DNA of 64,000 nucleotides from Pomacea canaliculata (GCF_003073045.1 NC_037594.1:26480927-26544926); one strand, 5' to 3'; shown: positions 36,731-49,852, counted from the stretch's first letter. The notes: a model not told the origin generated them from the letters alone. Numbers and translations are program-made.

Positions 36731-38217
36731 GATGTCGGCAACTGAGACATAAAGAACCATTCAGCTCTTTCGTATTTTGTTCCGAACTAAATCATATAAT
36801 CTAAAGATACAAGCAGCTGGAAAAAAATGTAAAGAGCACATGTTCAAGTGTCTTGATAGAATACAGAGAACGTTGACAAGAACAACTTAACAGTTATTCT
36901 GAAAACGATATTTTATGTCAAACGAAGAAACCATGGAGATCTTGTAAAAATAAAGACAAGATAACAAAGCAAAATAAAGCAACAAGATACAATGATTCAA
37001 GTCCAGGTCTTTATTTCTGTGGATGTGGCGCTGGTGTCTGTTATTAACTGAGTCAATAAGTGTTTGAAGACAAGGTTAGTCCATCAAAAAAGGGATTAGG
37101 ACTAATTCATTGTCTAACAATGTTTTTCAAGCATCAACAATATTAAAAAGTGCAATTTGCTTCATTACTGGGTTTTTGGTGCTACAGTCTACTTGATTAA
37201 GTACAGGTCTTTCCTTCAATATCTTGCTAGTTTAATCTCTGATTAGTTCAAAAAGTACATATACATCAAAAATGCACTTCCTTCTCTAGCTGGGTAGAGG
37301 AGACAAATGCGCTGAAAAAGGTGCTGGGTGTAACGGTTACTATCATTGTTTATTTCTGATACTCTCACTCTAAAGCGTGTATAAGACAAGAATACCTTTC
37401 TTGAAAACAGATCATTTCTAAATTTCTTTAGAAATTATTTCTTATTACCACCTAGGTGAAACGGGAAGTCACAATCCAACAAATCAGTAAACAACACTGT
37501 ACTATTGTTGATACCAAACTTTCATACCCCTGGGTATGGAGCAAAGTAAACAACACAACAACAACAAAGAATGGAGAGAATCAGCATGCTATTACACCCG
37601 GCTGTCTGTTATTGATCATTCTTGGACTTTGGTGTATGATAATGAAACTGTTGACCAACTCGTTTCGGTGGCAACAAGAAAGGATTCTGTCTAGACAACA
37701 GGTTATGCTTAAGTAATAATTAATAACTTAAGACCGCGCATTCTGTATTATATAATGTCCACCTATCATAAATATTATGTAATGTACAGCTCTCAGAAAT
37801 AAAAGGCTGTCCTCGAACCTTTAGGTTGCTGGCGAGTGAGATGTTTGAGACCCTATTTTCCTCACATAAAATAAAAGGCAGTAAAGGGAAAAACTTTCAA
37901 AGTTTTACGTTTATTGCTTCGCATCCGACATTTACATCTGCTTCTTGTTTATTCTGTCAGTGTTGGCGGTCTCTTGATCAATAGCAAGCGGTACGGCTGC
38001 GTTGCATAGGCGGTCTTAAGTTTTCGTCTTAACATGCCTTGCTTAACTCGCTTTTCGTCTTGGCTAAGTCGCGGTCTCAATCCTGTTGCATGAGCGAGCC
38101 TAGCCCCTCGCTTAGCTGCGAAACGGGTCAGGTCAGCGCGGCGGTCGAGGTCAGCGATATAAATAAATTCGTCCGTAGAGCGGCCGAGGCTTCCCTTGCC
38201 AACCGTATATTCCACCA

Positions 38218-40828
38218 ATGAAAACTGCGCTACATCGATGGTGCCGAACCGCGAAATTCGTCTGCGCACCATGGTTGAAACGAAGAAGAGAGGTGCGTAA
38301 AATATTAGTCTTCATCGAGGAGGTTACCAGGGAGAAGAAGAGGCTTTTCCAGAAAAAGAAAACGATGAAAGAAATGAACGAAATTAAGATCTTCCACGAT
38401 TTCATTTCGCAGTCGTCAAATACATCCACCAACGGGGGGGGGGGAACACAAGAAACACCAGTGATGAATGGAGTAAGTGATAAATATTTTAGAAGATGAT
38501 TGCAGAGAACTGATAGACGGCATAAACATCGAAGGTTAGTCATTTTGTTTACCTGTGTAGACTTATTTTTTCATGTCTGTGTCATCCGCAGAAAAAGATC
38601 TAGATACCGAGAGAATGCAAATGCAAAGCCTATAGTCAGCACACAACAGCCGGTTTAAAAATAAGTATTTCCATCCGAAATACATTTATTTAAAATAACT
38701 AGGTACATTTCTCATTTCAGTTTTTGTTACAGGTGGTGAATCATTTACGCTGGTGCCTCCAGAAGTCTTTTATGATAGGGGAGAGTAATAAAATAATAAT
38801 ATTGACATATATATATATAGGAGGTGCAATATAGAACACTCCAGTTCAATCTTTTAATTCAATAATGGAAATGCTTTTGTTAGAAGCATATGCAGATTTA
38901 TTATTTTCATGCATAGCAAACAACAGTGAACTGAACATTTCAGACAATGAGTTTTTCAAATGGGAAATTTTAAAAATGTACTTCGTAAGGCGCACACAGC
39001 AGCCTGTGTGATATTAAGAATTTTCAGCCAAAGTGCATTTATTTTAAATAATTAGATATACTTCTCATTTACTTATAAATTCCCTTTTCGTTACAGGTGG
39101 TGAATCATTTATGATGGGTCCTCCACAAGTCATTTATGATAGTGGTGAGTAATACAATAATATTGACATATACAGAAGGTGCAATGTGAGTACTTATACA
39201 GAACACTTCACTTTAAACTCAATAATGGAATTTTGTTGGTAGAGTTTATATAAGTTTATTATTTTCATGCATAACATACAGCAAGGAGCTTAACATTTCA
39301 GAGGATGTGTTCAAATGGGAATTTTTACGAATGTACTTTATATCACATATATATTCCAGACAATATATAAAATATGTATGAGAAGCAGCCAAGGTTTTGT
39401 TCCTTAGTGTGAAGCATTAAATAACAAGCACAAAGATTGTTAATCATGCAAACTCATTCCATCCTGTAGTTCCTACTTGCACACTCGACCCAAAAGACCT
39501 TTGCACCCTTTGTACTCCGTGTACACAAAAAAGCAAATAAAACCCAACCCAAAAGTGAACAGCATGTCTAACAGTTTTAGGGTGTAGTGTGATGACAGGA
39601 AAAATTCCCACAGCTGGCTTAAAACCATATGTTGTTTAATTCAAGTGCCAAACTTAGACTATGGCATGATTTGGGAAGTGTACACAGCAGGTTTGTCCTT
39701 ACATCAGGTCAGTTTGGACATTTAGCAAGTTTTAATGTACCAGTCTGCCACATTACAGTACCAGTGTTTGACAGTTGGAAATATTAGTAGAAATTAATCT
39801 TTTGAAAGACACAGATGTGCAGCATCTACATTCTGGAACTGTTGCATATAAGACACTATAAAGTTCTGAAATGGGTATACACAGGTCAAGTCAAAAGGGC
39901 TAATACAATTGTCACCCAGTGTAAACATACACATTATCACGTAGTATCATTATATAATTTTAATTTAATAGTCTTAACATGCACTACTCTAGATTGTCCA
40001 ATATTTCTATTGTGCAGACTGTGAGAATATCTATATTCCACAAGTGACCTCTGCTGTGAAAGATGCTGCATGTAAGTATTAGCTGTCAGGAGAAGCCTGA
40101 TAGAACAATTAATTGTCCTGAAGATATTTCTTTTGTCATATTTTGTTATTGTGTAATATAAGTGTTTTGAGATGCATGAACCATACATGAAGGCAGAGGG
40201 TGGGTTTTCTAGATTTGTCAAATTTATTTCAGATAAAGGAGGAGTTAAGCTAATTGCATGATGATAATCATTCTTGCTGTTTTCAGATCTAGCTCCCCTC
40301 ATCAACTCTGAATGCAAGAAAGACATGTCTATCACACTCCCACTAGCAGTATGCGGTAAATATCAAAATTATTGGGTTTTTTTTTTACTTGGCAACACAA
40401 AGAATAACGAGCAACATAATTTATTTGTATAGCAACAAGCTGCACACAGAAAAGTAATTCAAACAATACCTTTACATAACCTAATTCGATGGTAAGTACT
40501 CAGTGCTCCCAGAAAGTAGTGTTGTGGATCAATTGTTCATAAAAATAGTTAATTTTTTGTGCAGCAATGTACACCATTGAAAGCCAGTAGTTCAAACACA
40601 CCTGGTGATGGACCAGCCAGGCAGAATTCTACCAGTCTACTTGGTCATCTGAGCAAAAAAAAAAGGAAAAGACAATATAATACAACAGAATGCACTACAA
40701 ATACAAAAGACATGAAAACTTTGCAGCTCCTGGACAGTGAACTTGATCGAGTTAACAAAGAATCCCAACTGATGGACATTAGAATAAAACTGGCACAGAC
40801 AGAGTTAACAAATGCAAAGCTGTCATAG
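38218..40828 (+). pseudogene. Harbinger accessory protein frame (second ORF), putative
   Basis: Open pieces on the plus strand: 38218-38499 (basic, KKR-rich), then possible short exons near 38732-38780, 39097-39143, 40019-40070 and 40288-40356, and a last exon at about 40562-40828. The last piece has a nuclear-localisation-like KKKRKRQ and a helical tail (LLDSELDRVNKESQLMDIRIKLAQ, split here: LLDSELDRVNKE then SQLMDIRIKLAQ). Harbinger elements usually encode a Myb/SANT-like partner of the transposase; I see no clear Myb repeat, so identity is inferred from position and tail. Confidence 0.4.
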
Positions 40829-41169
40829 CTCAAGACTTATTATGAATTAAAGAGGCTAGAAAACGAATAGTCAATACCCGCTGCTGAAAGTGTCGACAAA
40901 CTGATTGAGCTGGATATTGCTGCTCTGCCAAAATCCAACTGAATAATAAATATTATGACCATTCAGTTTGAAATTTTGACTTGTTTGTTATTGTTTTGTT
41001 GTAAGTGTTATTAATTTGTCAACTGTTGGTACAACCACACTCTCACAGCCCTTGCCTAAGTTGTTGAGCACATGTCATTAGGAAACTTTTTCTTAAATCT
41101 ATGATAATCCCTGAAAGTATACATTTTGCTGCTCTTGTATTAAAATTTCTTTACACATACCTTAGGAAG

Positions 41170-42932
41170 AACCGTGCAACAATTCTATCACGTGCGTGTC
41201 TTCCTGGCAGTGCTGCATCCTGGAATGGGCCACCCTCTCTATCATTATTTGAATCCTCATCAGAGGCCTGATCAGAGTTGTCATTCAGATCGGGACAAGG
41301 GTGTATCTGAAGTCATAAAAGTATATTCTGAAGCACTGGATATTAAAGGGGATGAGTTTATGTAATTCTAAACCATGATGAACACAAAATGGTGCAATAT
41401 ATTACAACATAAAAATAAAGACATGTACTCATCAGCCAATAAGAAAAACTTTGACAAAACAAAGACAGTATATACCTTAGTTGTGCCTGAAGGCAATGAA
41501 ACCGTGTCTTAAAAACACCATTGGCTCTCTCAATGGTGCTCCTTGTTGAGCAGTGTGAGCGGTTGAACCTTTCCTTGGTTCTGGTGTCTGCATTTAGGAA
41601 GGGGGTGGGTGATTAGCCAATCCCTTAGTGGGTAGCCACTGTCTCCCAGAATTATCCCAGACAGGGGGCGAGGATTTCTCTCCATAGCTTTGAAAAGGGA
41701 GCTCTCCCTTAGTATACGGGCATCATGGACTGAACCAGGCCAGTTTACGACACAATGGCGAATGATGAGGTCCGCATCACACATTAATTGTACATTAATG
41801 GTATGCTGACCCTTCCTATTCACAAATATCTGTTCATTTTCAGATGGCCGACGAATAGGTATATGGGTGCAGTCAATGCAGCTGGCAGACACACATATTC
41901 GTTTAGGTGCCTTGCAAAGGCAGCAGACACTCTGATTAATATGCGGCTGATTGTAGCTTTGTCGATGCCAAAAGTGTCAGCCACCACAATTTACATGGTG
42001 CCTGTTGCATAAAAGCGTAATGCCACCATCACCTGCAAAAAGGCGAAGTACAAACAAGTTTTGTAAACAACTATAGCATTCATAGGAGATAGGAAATATT
42101 ATTGACCTCCATGATCTATCACTCACATTTTAATGAAACTGGCCCTTTTTTGGTTACAAAGGACTATGTGAACATAAACCTAGTATGATTATTTACCTGT
42201 TGAGAATGTGAGATACAGCGTGCAAATTTATATACTGTGAGCAACTGCCTGTCAAATTAATAAACGCATATTAAATCTAACTCTACCGGAGGTTGTGGGT
42301 GCTCTGCTTTTTATTTTGGGTTGTGTTATTTGAATACAATAACAAAAATGTTTACGTCCTACAAAAGTACTCAACGTTGTCAATAAGATTGCTATTAATT
42401 ATAGATTAAAATAGCGACATTCGATATTATGCTTAAGAAATCGAGGACGTGGTAGAGAGATACCATGTGTTATAATGACCTAAGAGGAAGATGAATGTAC
42501 GTAGTAGTGACAAGTCTTACCTGCAACTAAGGCGGAACAGAACCTTTTGGCTGGAAAGGGTGGTCAAGATCATTTTCCACCAAGTCCACCAAGTCAATGA
42601 TGTTCGTTAGACCATGAACGTAGATCCCAAAGTCTCATTAAATTCCATTTTCGCGCTGCTCTTCCGGAAGTACGACCGGCCTTTAGGTTCGCCGAGACTA
42701 ACAGCGGATCACTTCGAAAGAGGCCGACAGTGAGTCTCGGCATACAGACATCACACCTATACACGTCCATGGCTAGACGGAATCGAAACCTATCATACAC
42801 ATCGACATCATGATATACTTCAAAAGGATTAGATCTATCCCCGAAGATTCTGTCTCGTCTCAATTGCCGACGCACGATGATTCGGTAAGCAACAGGATGA
42901 ATCGCCATCTTGGAAAACTGCCGTGTGCGCAT
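41170..42932 (-). pseudogene. HARBI1-like transposase, decayed
   Basis: On the minus strand, 42932-42594 has DRSNPFEVYHDVDVYDRFRFRL, the N-terminal signature of Harbinger transposases (here one residue run too long to be quoted whole elsewhere). 42060-41893 gives an ATISRI helix-turn-helix-like region. 41892-41530 gives the DDE nuclease core: CIDCTHIPI, FVNRKGQHTINVQ, VVNWPGSVHDARIL and LGDSGYPL. The frame then changes to STIERANGVFKTRFHCLQAQ, and a downstream acidic exon follows at about 41300-41170. In-frame stops and at least two frame changes make it non-functional as it stands. Similar genes domesticated in animals (HARBI1) lack such breaks. Confidence 0.8.
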
Positions 42933-43698
42933 GCGTAAGTAGCGAGTCGCGGCTAACCAAGGGGTTACAGGGAAGGGCAGCCATCTTAAATTTTAAGACG
43001 AAGACCGCTCGCTGTTGCACAAGACTTGTCGAGGTCAGTCTATTGTGAGAGGTCAAGATGCTTTGTTATTGCCGCACGTCCACCGCTCACTGACATTCCG
43101 TGCATCCGGTCCCAGAAGACTGTAAGTAGGCAGAACACGTGACCTCGACAAAGAGCGAGCATCACCACGAAGGACTGGCAGTTGGAAGTGTCTCACTTTA
43201 TTGAGGCGATGTCAGAAACAGAGTTAGAACCGCCCACATCTGACTCCAAATATGAATTAAGCGAGCGTCCCTTTATTTCTCCAGCTTAGTTAAGAGATTG
43301 CAGGTGGGATAGGTGCACAAAATAAGATAGTAAGTTGGAGCCAGTCTAATTATTTGAGGGGAGGAGCGAAGAGGCGGCTGTTCACACATTACGGACGTGA
43401 ACCTTTGAGAAGAAATATAATTTTCTGCAACAGCTGCAACAGACAGGACCATGTCACCAAAGCAGACGACAGATGTCAGCATTTAGCGCTTCTTCATGAC
43501 AGTTACTGGTTTTATTTCAATAAAATAATTAATAGTAATTAAAACTTCTATTTAGACTTGTATTAGTTATTTGAAGTAGATGATTGAATTGTCTTAATTA
43601 ATAGTTAATTGTTTATTAAGAGTAATGAAAATTTTATTGTTCCTTCGACCGTATATAGTACTTTTTTTTACCTCTCTTCCAGCTTCTCACTGGTGTCT

Positions 43699-43742
<44 letters not shown>

Positions 43743-43750
43743 ACAAACAG
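43699..43750. repeat. (AAC)n microsatellite, unit 2
   Basis: A nearly pure CAA/AAC run, read as poly-Asn on the plus strand. It matches the run at 34085-34140. Confidence 0.9.
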
Positions 43751-44656
43751 ACAAAATGCTTCTACATAAACAAGTGAAGAATAAGAAACATCCACATGAC
43801 TTTACTTTCAATTTTTTTTTTCTTTAACACATGTCTGCGCATTTTCACATAAAATTCGTCCTTACACATAAACAAGAGGATAATAGGAAACACAAGCACA
43901 TGCAATCCTTCGCCACAAGTTAAATAACGACCTTGGTGTGTTTCATTACATAAGTAAGACTTGATGAACATTGTTTACAAACCTGGTTTCCTTATTTATG
44001 CCTCATCATTACTAATGAGATGGGATGGGAGGCTGGGAATTATTTGTTGTGAGAGATCCGTGTATCAAATAAATCACACAATGTAGGTGGTGCAAGTAAA
44101 AGAAGAGAAGGAGTTTGATGAGGTCAGCATCATTAATTCTTTTTAAACTCTAGTGATAAAGCAGAATGAGGAGGATTTACACACTTAATTACTCAGGCCT
44201 GTCTCACATGGTGGGCAGGAATATCTGAAAGCAATAAAAGCTACAGGTGGTACAGGTCAGCAACACTTGCATCAGACACCGACACCCACAGGTAGACGCT
44301 GCGCTGTCGCTGCTGGAGGTTGCTACGTATGTCCTTCTTTTAGCTCTTAGTTTATCTAATATTCTTTTACCTCCCACAGCTTGTGGTATTTTTGAAAGGC
44401 AAAAGAACAGCAAGGTATTTCATATTGCGTAGTCCCTATTTATTCCTTTCCATTTTAATGTCACCTTATAAATTTGACAAACTTTTAGTTTCTCTGTTCC
44501 TGTTTAGTGTGTAATCATGTTGTTTGTGACTGTAGTATGATGTACACACATACCAAGAGTCACAGCTTTGTAACTTTCTCCATGTAATATCTAGTCTGCC
44601 ATCTGACTTCCACATCGACTTGCAGGTGTAACAATCATCTTTGGACTTCGAATACG

Positions 44657-45871
44657 ATGGCACTCAGACTGTTCATCTGCCTCGTGATTCTCAGCCTTGT
44701 GGATGAGGGACACAGTAGTCAGTCGATACGCTTTACTCCTTTCTTTATTAGTATCATTCTTCCAAACTGAAAAGAAGTTTGAATAAATAAAGTAAAAGAT
44801 AAAAAAAATGAATAAAAGAATACACGAATGAATAAAGAAATTCAGCTTAACTATATACCAACTCAGTGAATTACAAAGATAAAAAGTATCTACCATTTTG
44901 TTCTCTTTTGTTCATGACACGTCACTTATAGTACGGTGTTGAACTTTGGATACCTTCCTAAAAAAAAAAAAAAATTTATGCTGATATTCTAAGGTAAGGA
45001 TAGCAATGGGCATCACGAAAGAAACAAATGATTAAGTGTAATTCTGAAACAAAGTAAAAGGATTTTTTGAATTTTTGACAACCTGTTGGGTAACGTATGA
45101 AAGTAATGTTAGTCATGAGTTTGCAAATAGTATGAAAACAAAGCTAACATCACCATTTTTATTTTGTGTGCTGCAGGCTGTTATGAACCCCTTGATCCAG
45201 GCCCTTGTATGGCAGAAATTACTAGGTATTATTTCAACATCTCTTCACAAATGTGCCAGAACTTCACCTACGGGGGCTGCCAAGGCAACGGAAATAATTA
45301 CTTTACCATGGATGACTGTACACGTGACTGTGTTTGCTCCTTGCCCAGTCAGCCGGGTCCTTGTCAAGCGTACAACCCCAGGTACTTCTTCAACGTAACT
45401 TCCAAGGCCTGCGAGGAGTTTATCTACGGCGGCTGTAAAGGCAACAGGAATAATTTTGAGACTTTGGAAGTCTGCCAGCATTCCTGCCTTCCATGTGTGT
45501 ATAGAAAGAAAGAAAGAAAGAAAGAAAGGAAGAAAGAAAAATGAGTAGAAAAAAGAGTAAGAAAAAGATAAAAATAAGGAAACATTCAAAGACACTAAGA
45601 TGATAAAGACAATCTGATTTTATCCAGCAGTGCTGTACATAGTTTTTGTTCTCAAACATTGTTGAAGTAAGCTACTTACTTTATTTTTATATTTTCTTTC
45701 ACAGACTGCAACCTGCCAGCGGAGACAGGCCCTTGTAGAGCCAGAATGGAGAGATATTTCTACAATTCTACAACTCGAGCTTGCGAAAAATTTATTTATG
45801 GCGGATGCGCAGGCAACGCAAACAACTTCGAGACGAAGGAAGACTGTGAGAAAGACTGTCACGAGTCCTGA
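44657..45871 (+). CDS. K2: secreted three-domain Kunitz inhibitor
   Basis: Exons 44657-44714, 45177-45494 and 45705-45871; 180 residues, same phases and signal peptide as K1. The 5' UTR portion of the first coding exon starts at 44626. Three domains with all 18 cysteines. P1 residues are Met31, Gln83 and Arg137. Met suits elastase- or chymotrypsin-like targets; Gln is unusual. Domain 2 has a Val directly before its fifth cysteine (LEVC) where K1 and K3 have Asp. Compared with K1 I count 26 replaced codons and about 4 silent changes in the two mature exons. Poly(A) signal 46082-46087. Expected to act outside the cell. Confidence 0.9.
45503..45541. repeat. (GAAA)n microsatellite in K2 intron 2
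   Basis: About nine units, interrupted once, at the position of the longer run in K1. Confidence 0.85.
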
Positions 45872-48669
45872 GATGTGGGCAACTGAGACATAGACAACCA
45901 TTCAGCTCTTTCGTATTTTGTTCCAAACTATATCATATAATCTAAAGATACAAGCAGATGGAAAAAAATGTAAAGAGCACATGTTCAAGTGTCTTGATAG
46001 AATACAGAGAACGTTGACAAGAACCACTTAACAGTTTTTCTGCAAACGATATTTTATGTCAAACCATCGAGATCTTGTAAAAATAAAGACAAGATAACAA
46101 AGCAAATTAAAGCAACAAGACACAATGATTCAAGTCTTTATTTCTGTGGATGTGGCGCTTATGTCTGTTATTAACTGAGTCAATAAGTGTCTGAGGTCAT
46201 TGCGAAGATTTGACGTCATTTTATTCGTATGACGCACTCTGTGTGTAAGGCTTGTAAGGCTCTGTCTGTCGGAAACTGATGAAAAGACAATTTTGAATCT
46301 TTTCCATCTTTTCGTGGCAATCGGGTGCAGCACATTCTCGAGGCATGGTTGTCACTATGGAAACCACACGTCATAGGGTCACGTGACGGAGAACGAGACT
46401 TCGTGGAAGCAAAAAAAGAGTCCTGTGTAATTTCTCTTATTAAACACAACATTCTACTAAAAACCTTCAATGTTTTCCACATGAACACACATATAAATAG
46501 ACGAGATTCAAATGTATCTACTCTTTACGCCATTCTAAGCAGTTTTAGTTTGCCTTTACAATCCCTTTAAGTAATAATAACTTAAGACCACGCATTCTGC
46601 ATTATATAATGTACTAAAATATTGTATAATGTACACGTGTCAGAAATATTGTATAATGTATACCTATCAGAAGTAAAAGGCTGTTCTCCAACCTTTAGGT
46701 TGCTGGCGAGTGAGATGTTCGAGACATAAAATTAAAGGCAGTAACGTTTTACGTTTATTACTTCACATCCGACATTTACATCTGCTCCTTCTTTATTCTG
46801 TCAGTGTCGGCGGTGTCTTGATCAATAGCAAGGGGTCTGGTGCACACGACTTGTCGAGGTCAGTCTATTGTGAGAGGTCAAGATGCTTTGTTATTGCCAC
46901 ACGTCCACCGCTTACTGACATTCCGTGCATCCGGTCCCAGAAGACTGTAAGTAGACAGAACACGTGACCTCGCCTAAGAGCGAACAACACCAAGAAGGAC
47001 TGGCAGTTGGAAGTGTCCCACTTTATTGAGGCGATGTCAGAAACAGAGTTAAAACCGCCAACATCTGACTCATAAAATGAAGCGAGCGTCCATTTATTTC
47101 TCCAGCTTAATTAAGAGATTGCAGGTGGGATAGGTGCACAAAATAAAGATGAAGCCAGTCTCATTATTTGAAGGGAGGAGAGAGGCGGCTGTTCACACAT
47201 TACAGACGTGAACCTTTGAGAAGAAATAAAATTTTCTGCACCAGCTGCAATAGAAAGGTCCATGTCACCAAAGCAGACGACAGAAGCCAGCATTTAGCGG
47301 CTGATCCATGATAGTTAGTGGTTTTACTTTCAATTAAATAGCTAATGTATTAACAGTTAAAGGTTTATTTAGACTTGTAATATTTGAATGAAGTAGATGA
47401 TTTAATCGTTGGTCTTAGTTAATATTTTATTAAGACGAAGGAAAAACTTATTTCGTCTATCAGCTTAGAATTCTTTATTCTGTAGCAAAGAATCTTTAAC
47501 AACTAAGATTTAAGATGAAGGTATACTACTGTTTTTTAAAAATCAACCAAAATACCCTGCCTGAGTGTAAGAATAAATAATGAAATGAAAGGTTTAATAA
47601 AAGATTTGACAAAAAACAAGCTAAGAATTATTTGTTGTGGGACATCCGTGTATCAAATAAATCACACAATGTAGGTGTTGCAAGTGAAAGGAGAGGAGGA
47701 GTTCGACGAGGTCAACATCATTTTTTTTAAACTCGGGGGATAAAGCAGGTCTGTCTCACATGGTGGGCAGGATCATGGGAAAGAAATAAAAGTACAGGTT
47801 GTACAGGTCAGCGACACTTGCATCAGACAGCGACACCCACAGTAGCCGCTGTGCTGTTGTTGCTGGAGGTTGCTACGTATGTCATTTTGTTTACTCTGAA
47901 AGACAGAATTGAACCGTAGTCTGTCAAGTTTATCTAATATTCTTTTACCGGGACTGAATGAGTTAGCACTTTTTTGAGACCAGTGATAATTTTTGAAGGC
48001 TGTTGACCAGATTAGCAGCAAGGATGTAATTATACGGTGTTGATGAACCAGTTTATTATCTATCGATTTTATATGTGTTGTAAAAATTATGAAAACTTTT
48101 GTTGAGGGTGAAAGAAATAAGGGAGTAATAGACCGAAGGACTCTTCTAGATGAATATCCAAATATTACAAAAATACTACCACATAACAATCGCAGTCTTA
48201 ATACTTTCGAGTATAAGGATGGCGTTAGAAAAGGTAAAAAAGTAGGAAGATTAATCTCTTGGACTTAATGTAACTTTCAGAAACAATTCGACTCTCATAC
48301 AAGAAACAGAATAGATTACAAATGAGGACACTTGATGTTACTGTCTTAGGTATGGTTGTCAGTGTGTATATTTCACAATAACACAAGTACCCGATTCACA
48401 ACAGTGCGCCCACATGCTGAATGATGTTTGTAACTGAAAATGTTGTTTTAAATAGCAAGTAAATAAATAAAGACATATTATTACACATTACACAAATATA
48501 ATTTCATAAGCAATAACAGAAAAAGATGTCATACCTTGTCTAGGCGAGGTTAATCCACAAGGGGTGGGTACCACTCGGCTTTGTAACTTTCTCCATGTAA
48601 TATCTAGTCTGCCATCTGACTTCCACATCGACTTGCAGGTGTAACAATCATCTTTGGTCCTCGACTACG

Positions 48670-49632
48670 ATGGCACTCAGACTGTTCATCTGCCTCGTGA
48701 TCCTCAGCCTTGTGAATGAGGGACACAGTGGTCAGTCCATATGTTTTATTCTTTTGCTTATCTGTATCATTCCTCCTAATTGAAAAGGATAGAAAATAGA
48801 CAAAGAAGAGTAAAAAAATTCAATCAAAGGAAAAGACGAAAAAGAATAAAAGAAAGAATACATAAAAAGTATCCACCATTTTTTTCTCTGCTGTTTATGA
48901 CTAGTCCCTAATGTAAAATTTTTGGGCACCTGCCATAATAGAAAAGTTTTATGTGCGTATATTCTATGGTAAAGATAGTAAGAGGGGCACCATGAATGAC
49001 AAAAATGATTGAGTTTAATTCTGAAACAAAATAATAAATTTTTTAAATTTATGAAAATCTGTGGTAACGTGTAAAAGTATTGTTAGTCATGCGTCTGAAA
49101 ACAGTATGAAAACAAAGGTAATATTATATTTTGATATTTGCAGGCTGTTTTGAGCCCCCTGATCCAGGCCCCTGTAACGCACGCTTTATTAGATATTATT
49201 TCAACCCCTCTTCAAAAATGTGCAAGAAATTCACCTACGGGGGCTGCGAAGGCAACGGCAACAACTACGTCACCTTGGATGACTGTACCCGGGCCTGTGT
49301 TTGCTCCTTGCCCAGTGAGCCTGGTCCTTGTAAAGTGAACAACCCCAGGTACTTCTTCAACAAAATGTCCAAGTCCTGTGAGGAGTTTATCTACGGCGGA
49401 TGTCGCGGCAACCATAATAATTTTAAGACTTTGGAAGACTGCCAGCAAACCTGCCTTCCATGTGTGTATAAAAAATGAAAGAAAGAGAAAGAATGAAAGA
49501 AAAAGTTTGAAAAAGTAAGAAAAAGAAAGAAAGAAGAATTCAAAGACACTAAGTGAAGTTAATAAACAATCTGATTTTATCAAGCTGTGCTGTATTTAGT
49601 TTTTGTTCTTTAAAATCATTGAAATAAGCTAC

Positions 49633-49680
<48 letters not shown>

Positions 49681-49852
49681 TATTACAGACTGCAACCTGC
49701 CAGCGGACAGAGGCCCTTGTAAAGCCTCTCTTATCAGATATTTCCACAATGCTACAACTGGAGCTTGCAAGTCGTTTACTTATGGCGGATGTGGAGGCAA
49801 CGCCAACAACTTCGAGTCTTTGGCAAAGTGTCAGAAACACTGTCCCCGTTAG
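48670..49852 (+). CDS. K3: secreted three-domain Kunitz inhibitor
   Basis: Exons 48670-48727, 49144-49461 and 49689-49852; 179 residues. The signal peptide differs from K1 by one residue (VNEGHS for VDEGHS). Domain 1 starts CFEPPDPGPC, and domain 2 follows after one residue (CVCSLPSEPGPC). Domain 3 ends CQKHCPR. P1 residues are Asn31, Lys83 and Lys137, so domains 2 and 3 look trypsin-directed and domain 1 atypical. All cysteines are in place. It is the most diverged of the three unit copies. Poly(A) signal 49977-49982. Confidence 0.9.
49634..49684. repeat. (ATT)n microsatellite in K3 intron 2
   Basis: About 16 ATT units end next to the splice acceptor at 49687-49688, replacing the usual pyrimidine tract. 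K1 and K2 have an ordinary T-rich tract here. Confidence 0.9.

Larger units (their letters stand above)
32930..37590 (+). repeat. Tandem duplication unit 1 (contains K1)
   Basis: The first of three long, highly similar units. Landmarks shared with units 2 and 3: TTAAGACCGCGCA-type sequence, ATTATATAATGT, the CCTTTAGGT...GTGAGATGT block, GACTTGTCGAGG, TCCGTGCATCCGGTCCC, the (AAC)n run, the spliced 5' UTR and all exons and introns of the Kunitz gene. This copy holds a fold-back MITE. Confidence 0.85.
37990..43018. mobile_element. PIF/Harbinger DNA transposon inserted in unit 2
   Basis: About 5 kb. The ends carry imperfect inverted repeats: GGCGGTCTTAAG...CGTCTTAA on the left (from about 38010) and, inverted, GAGCGGTCTTCGTCTTAA on the right (to about 43010). 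Exact edges and the expected 3-base duplication are blurred by a GTTGCA-like sequence at both joints. It encodes a decayed HARBI1-type transposase on the minus strand and a multi-exon second reading frame on the plus strand, a convergent layout known in this superfamily. Comparison with units 1 and 3 shows it inserted after the units arose. Confidence 0.85.
37590..46565 (+). repeat. Tandem duplication unit 2 (contains K2), split by a Harbinger element
   Basis: Unit 2 starts like units 1 and 3. It is interrupted just after GATCAATAGCAAG (to 37988) and resumes at GACTTGTCGAGG (43022), with the transposon between. In units 1 and 3 these two landmarks are only about 20 bases apart. The rest (43022-46200) is collinear with unit 1. 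Confidence 0.85.
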
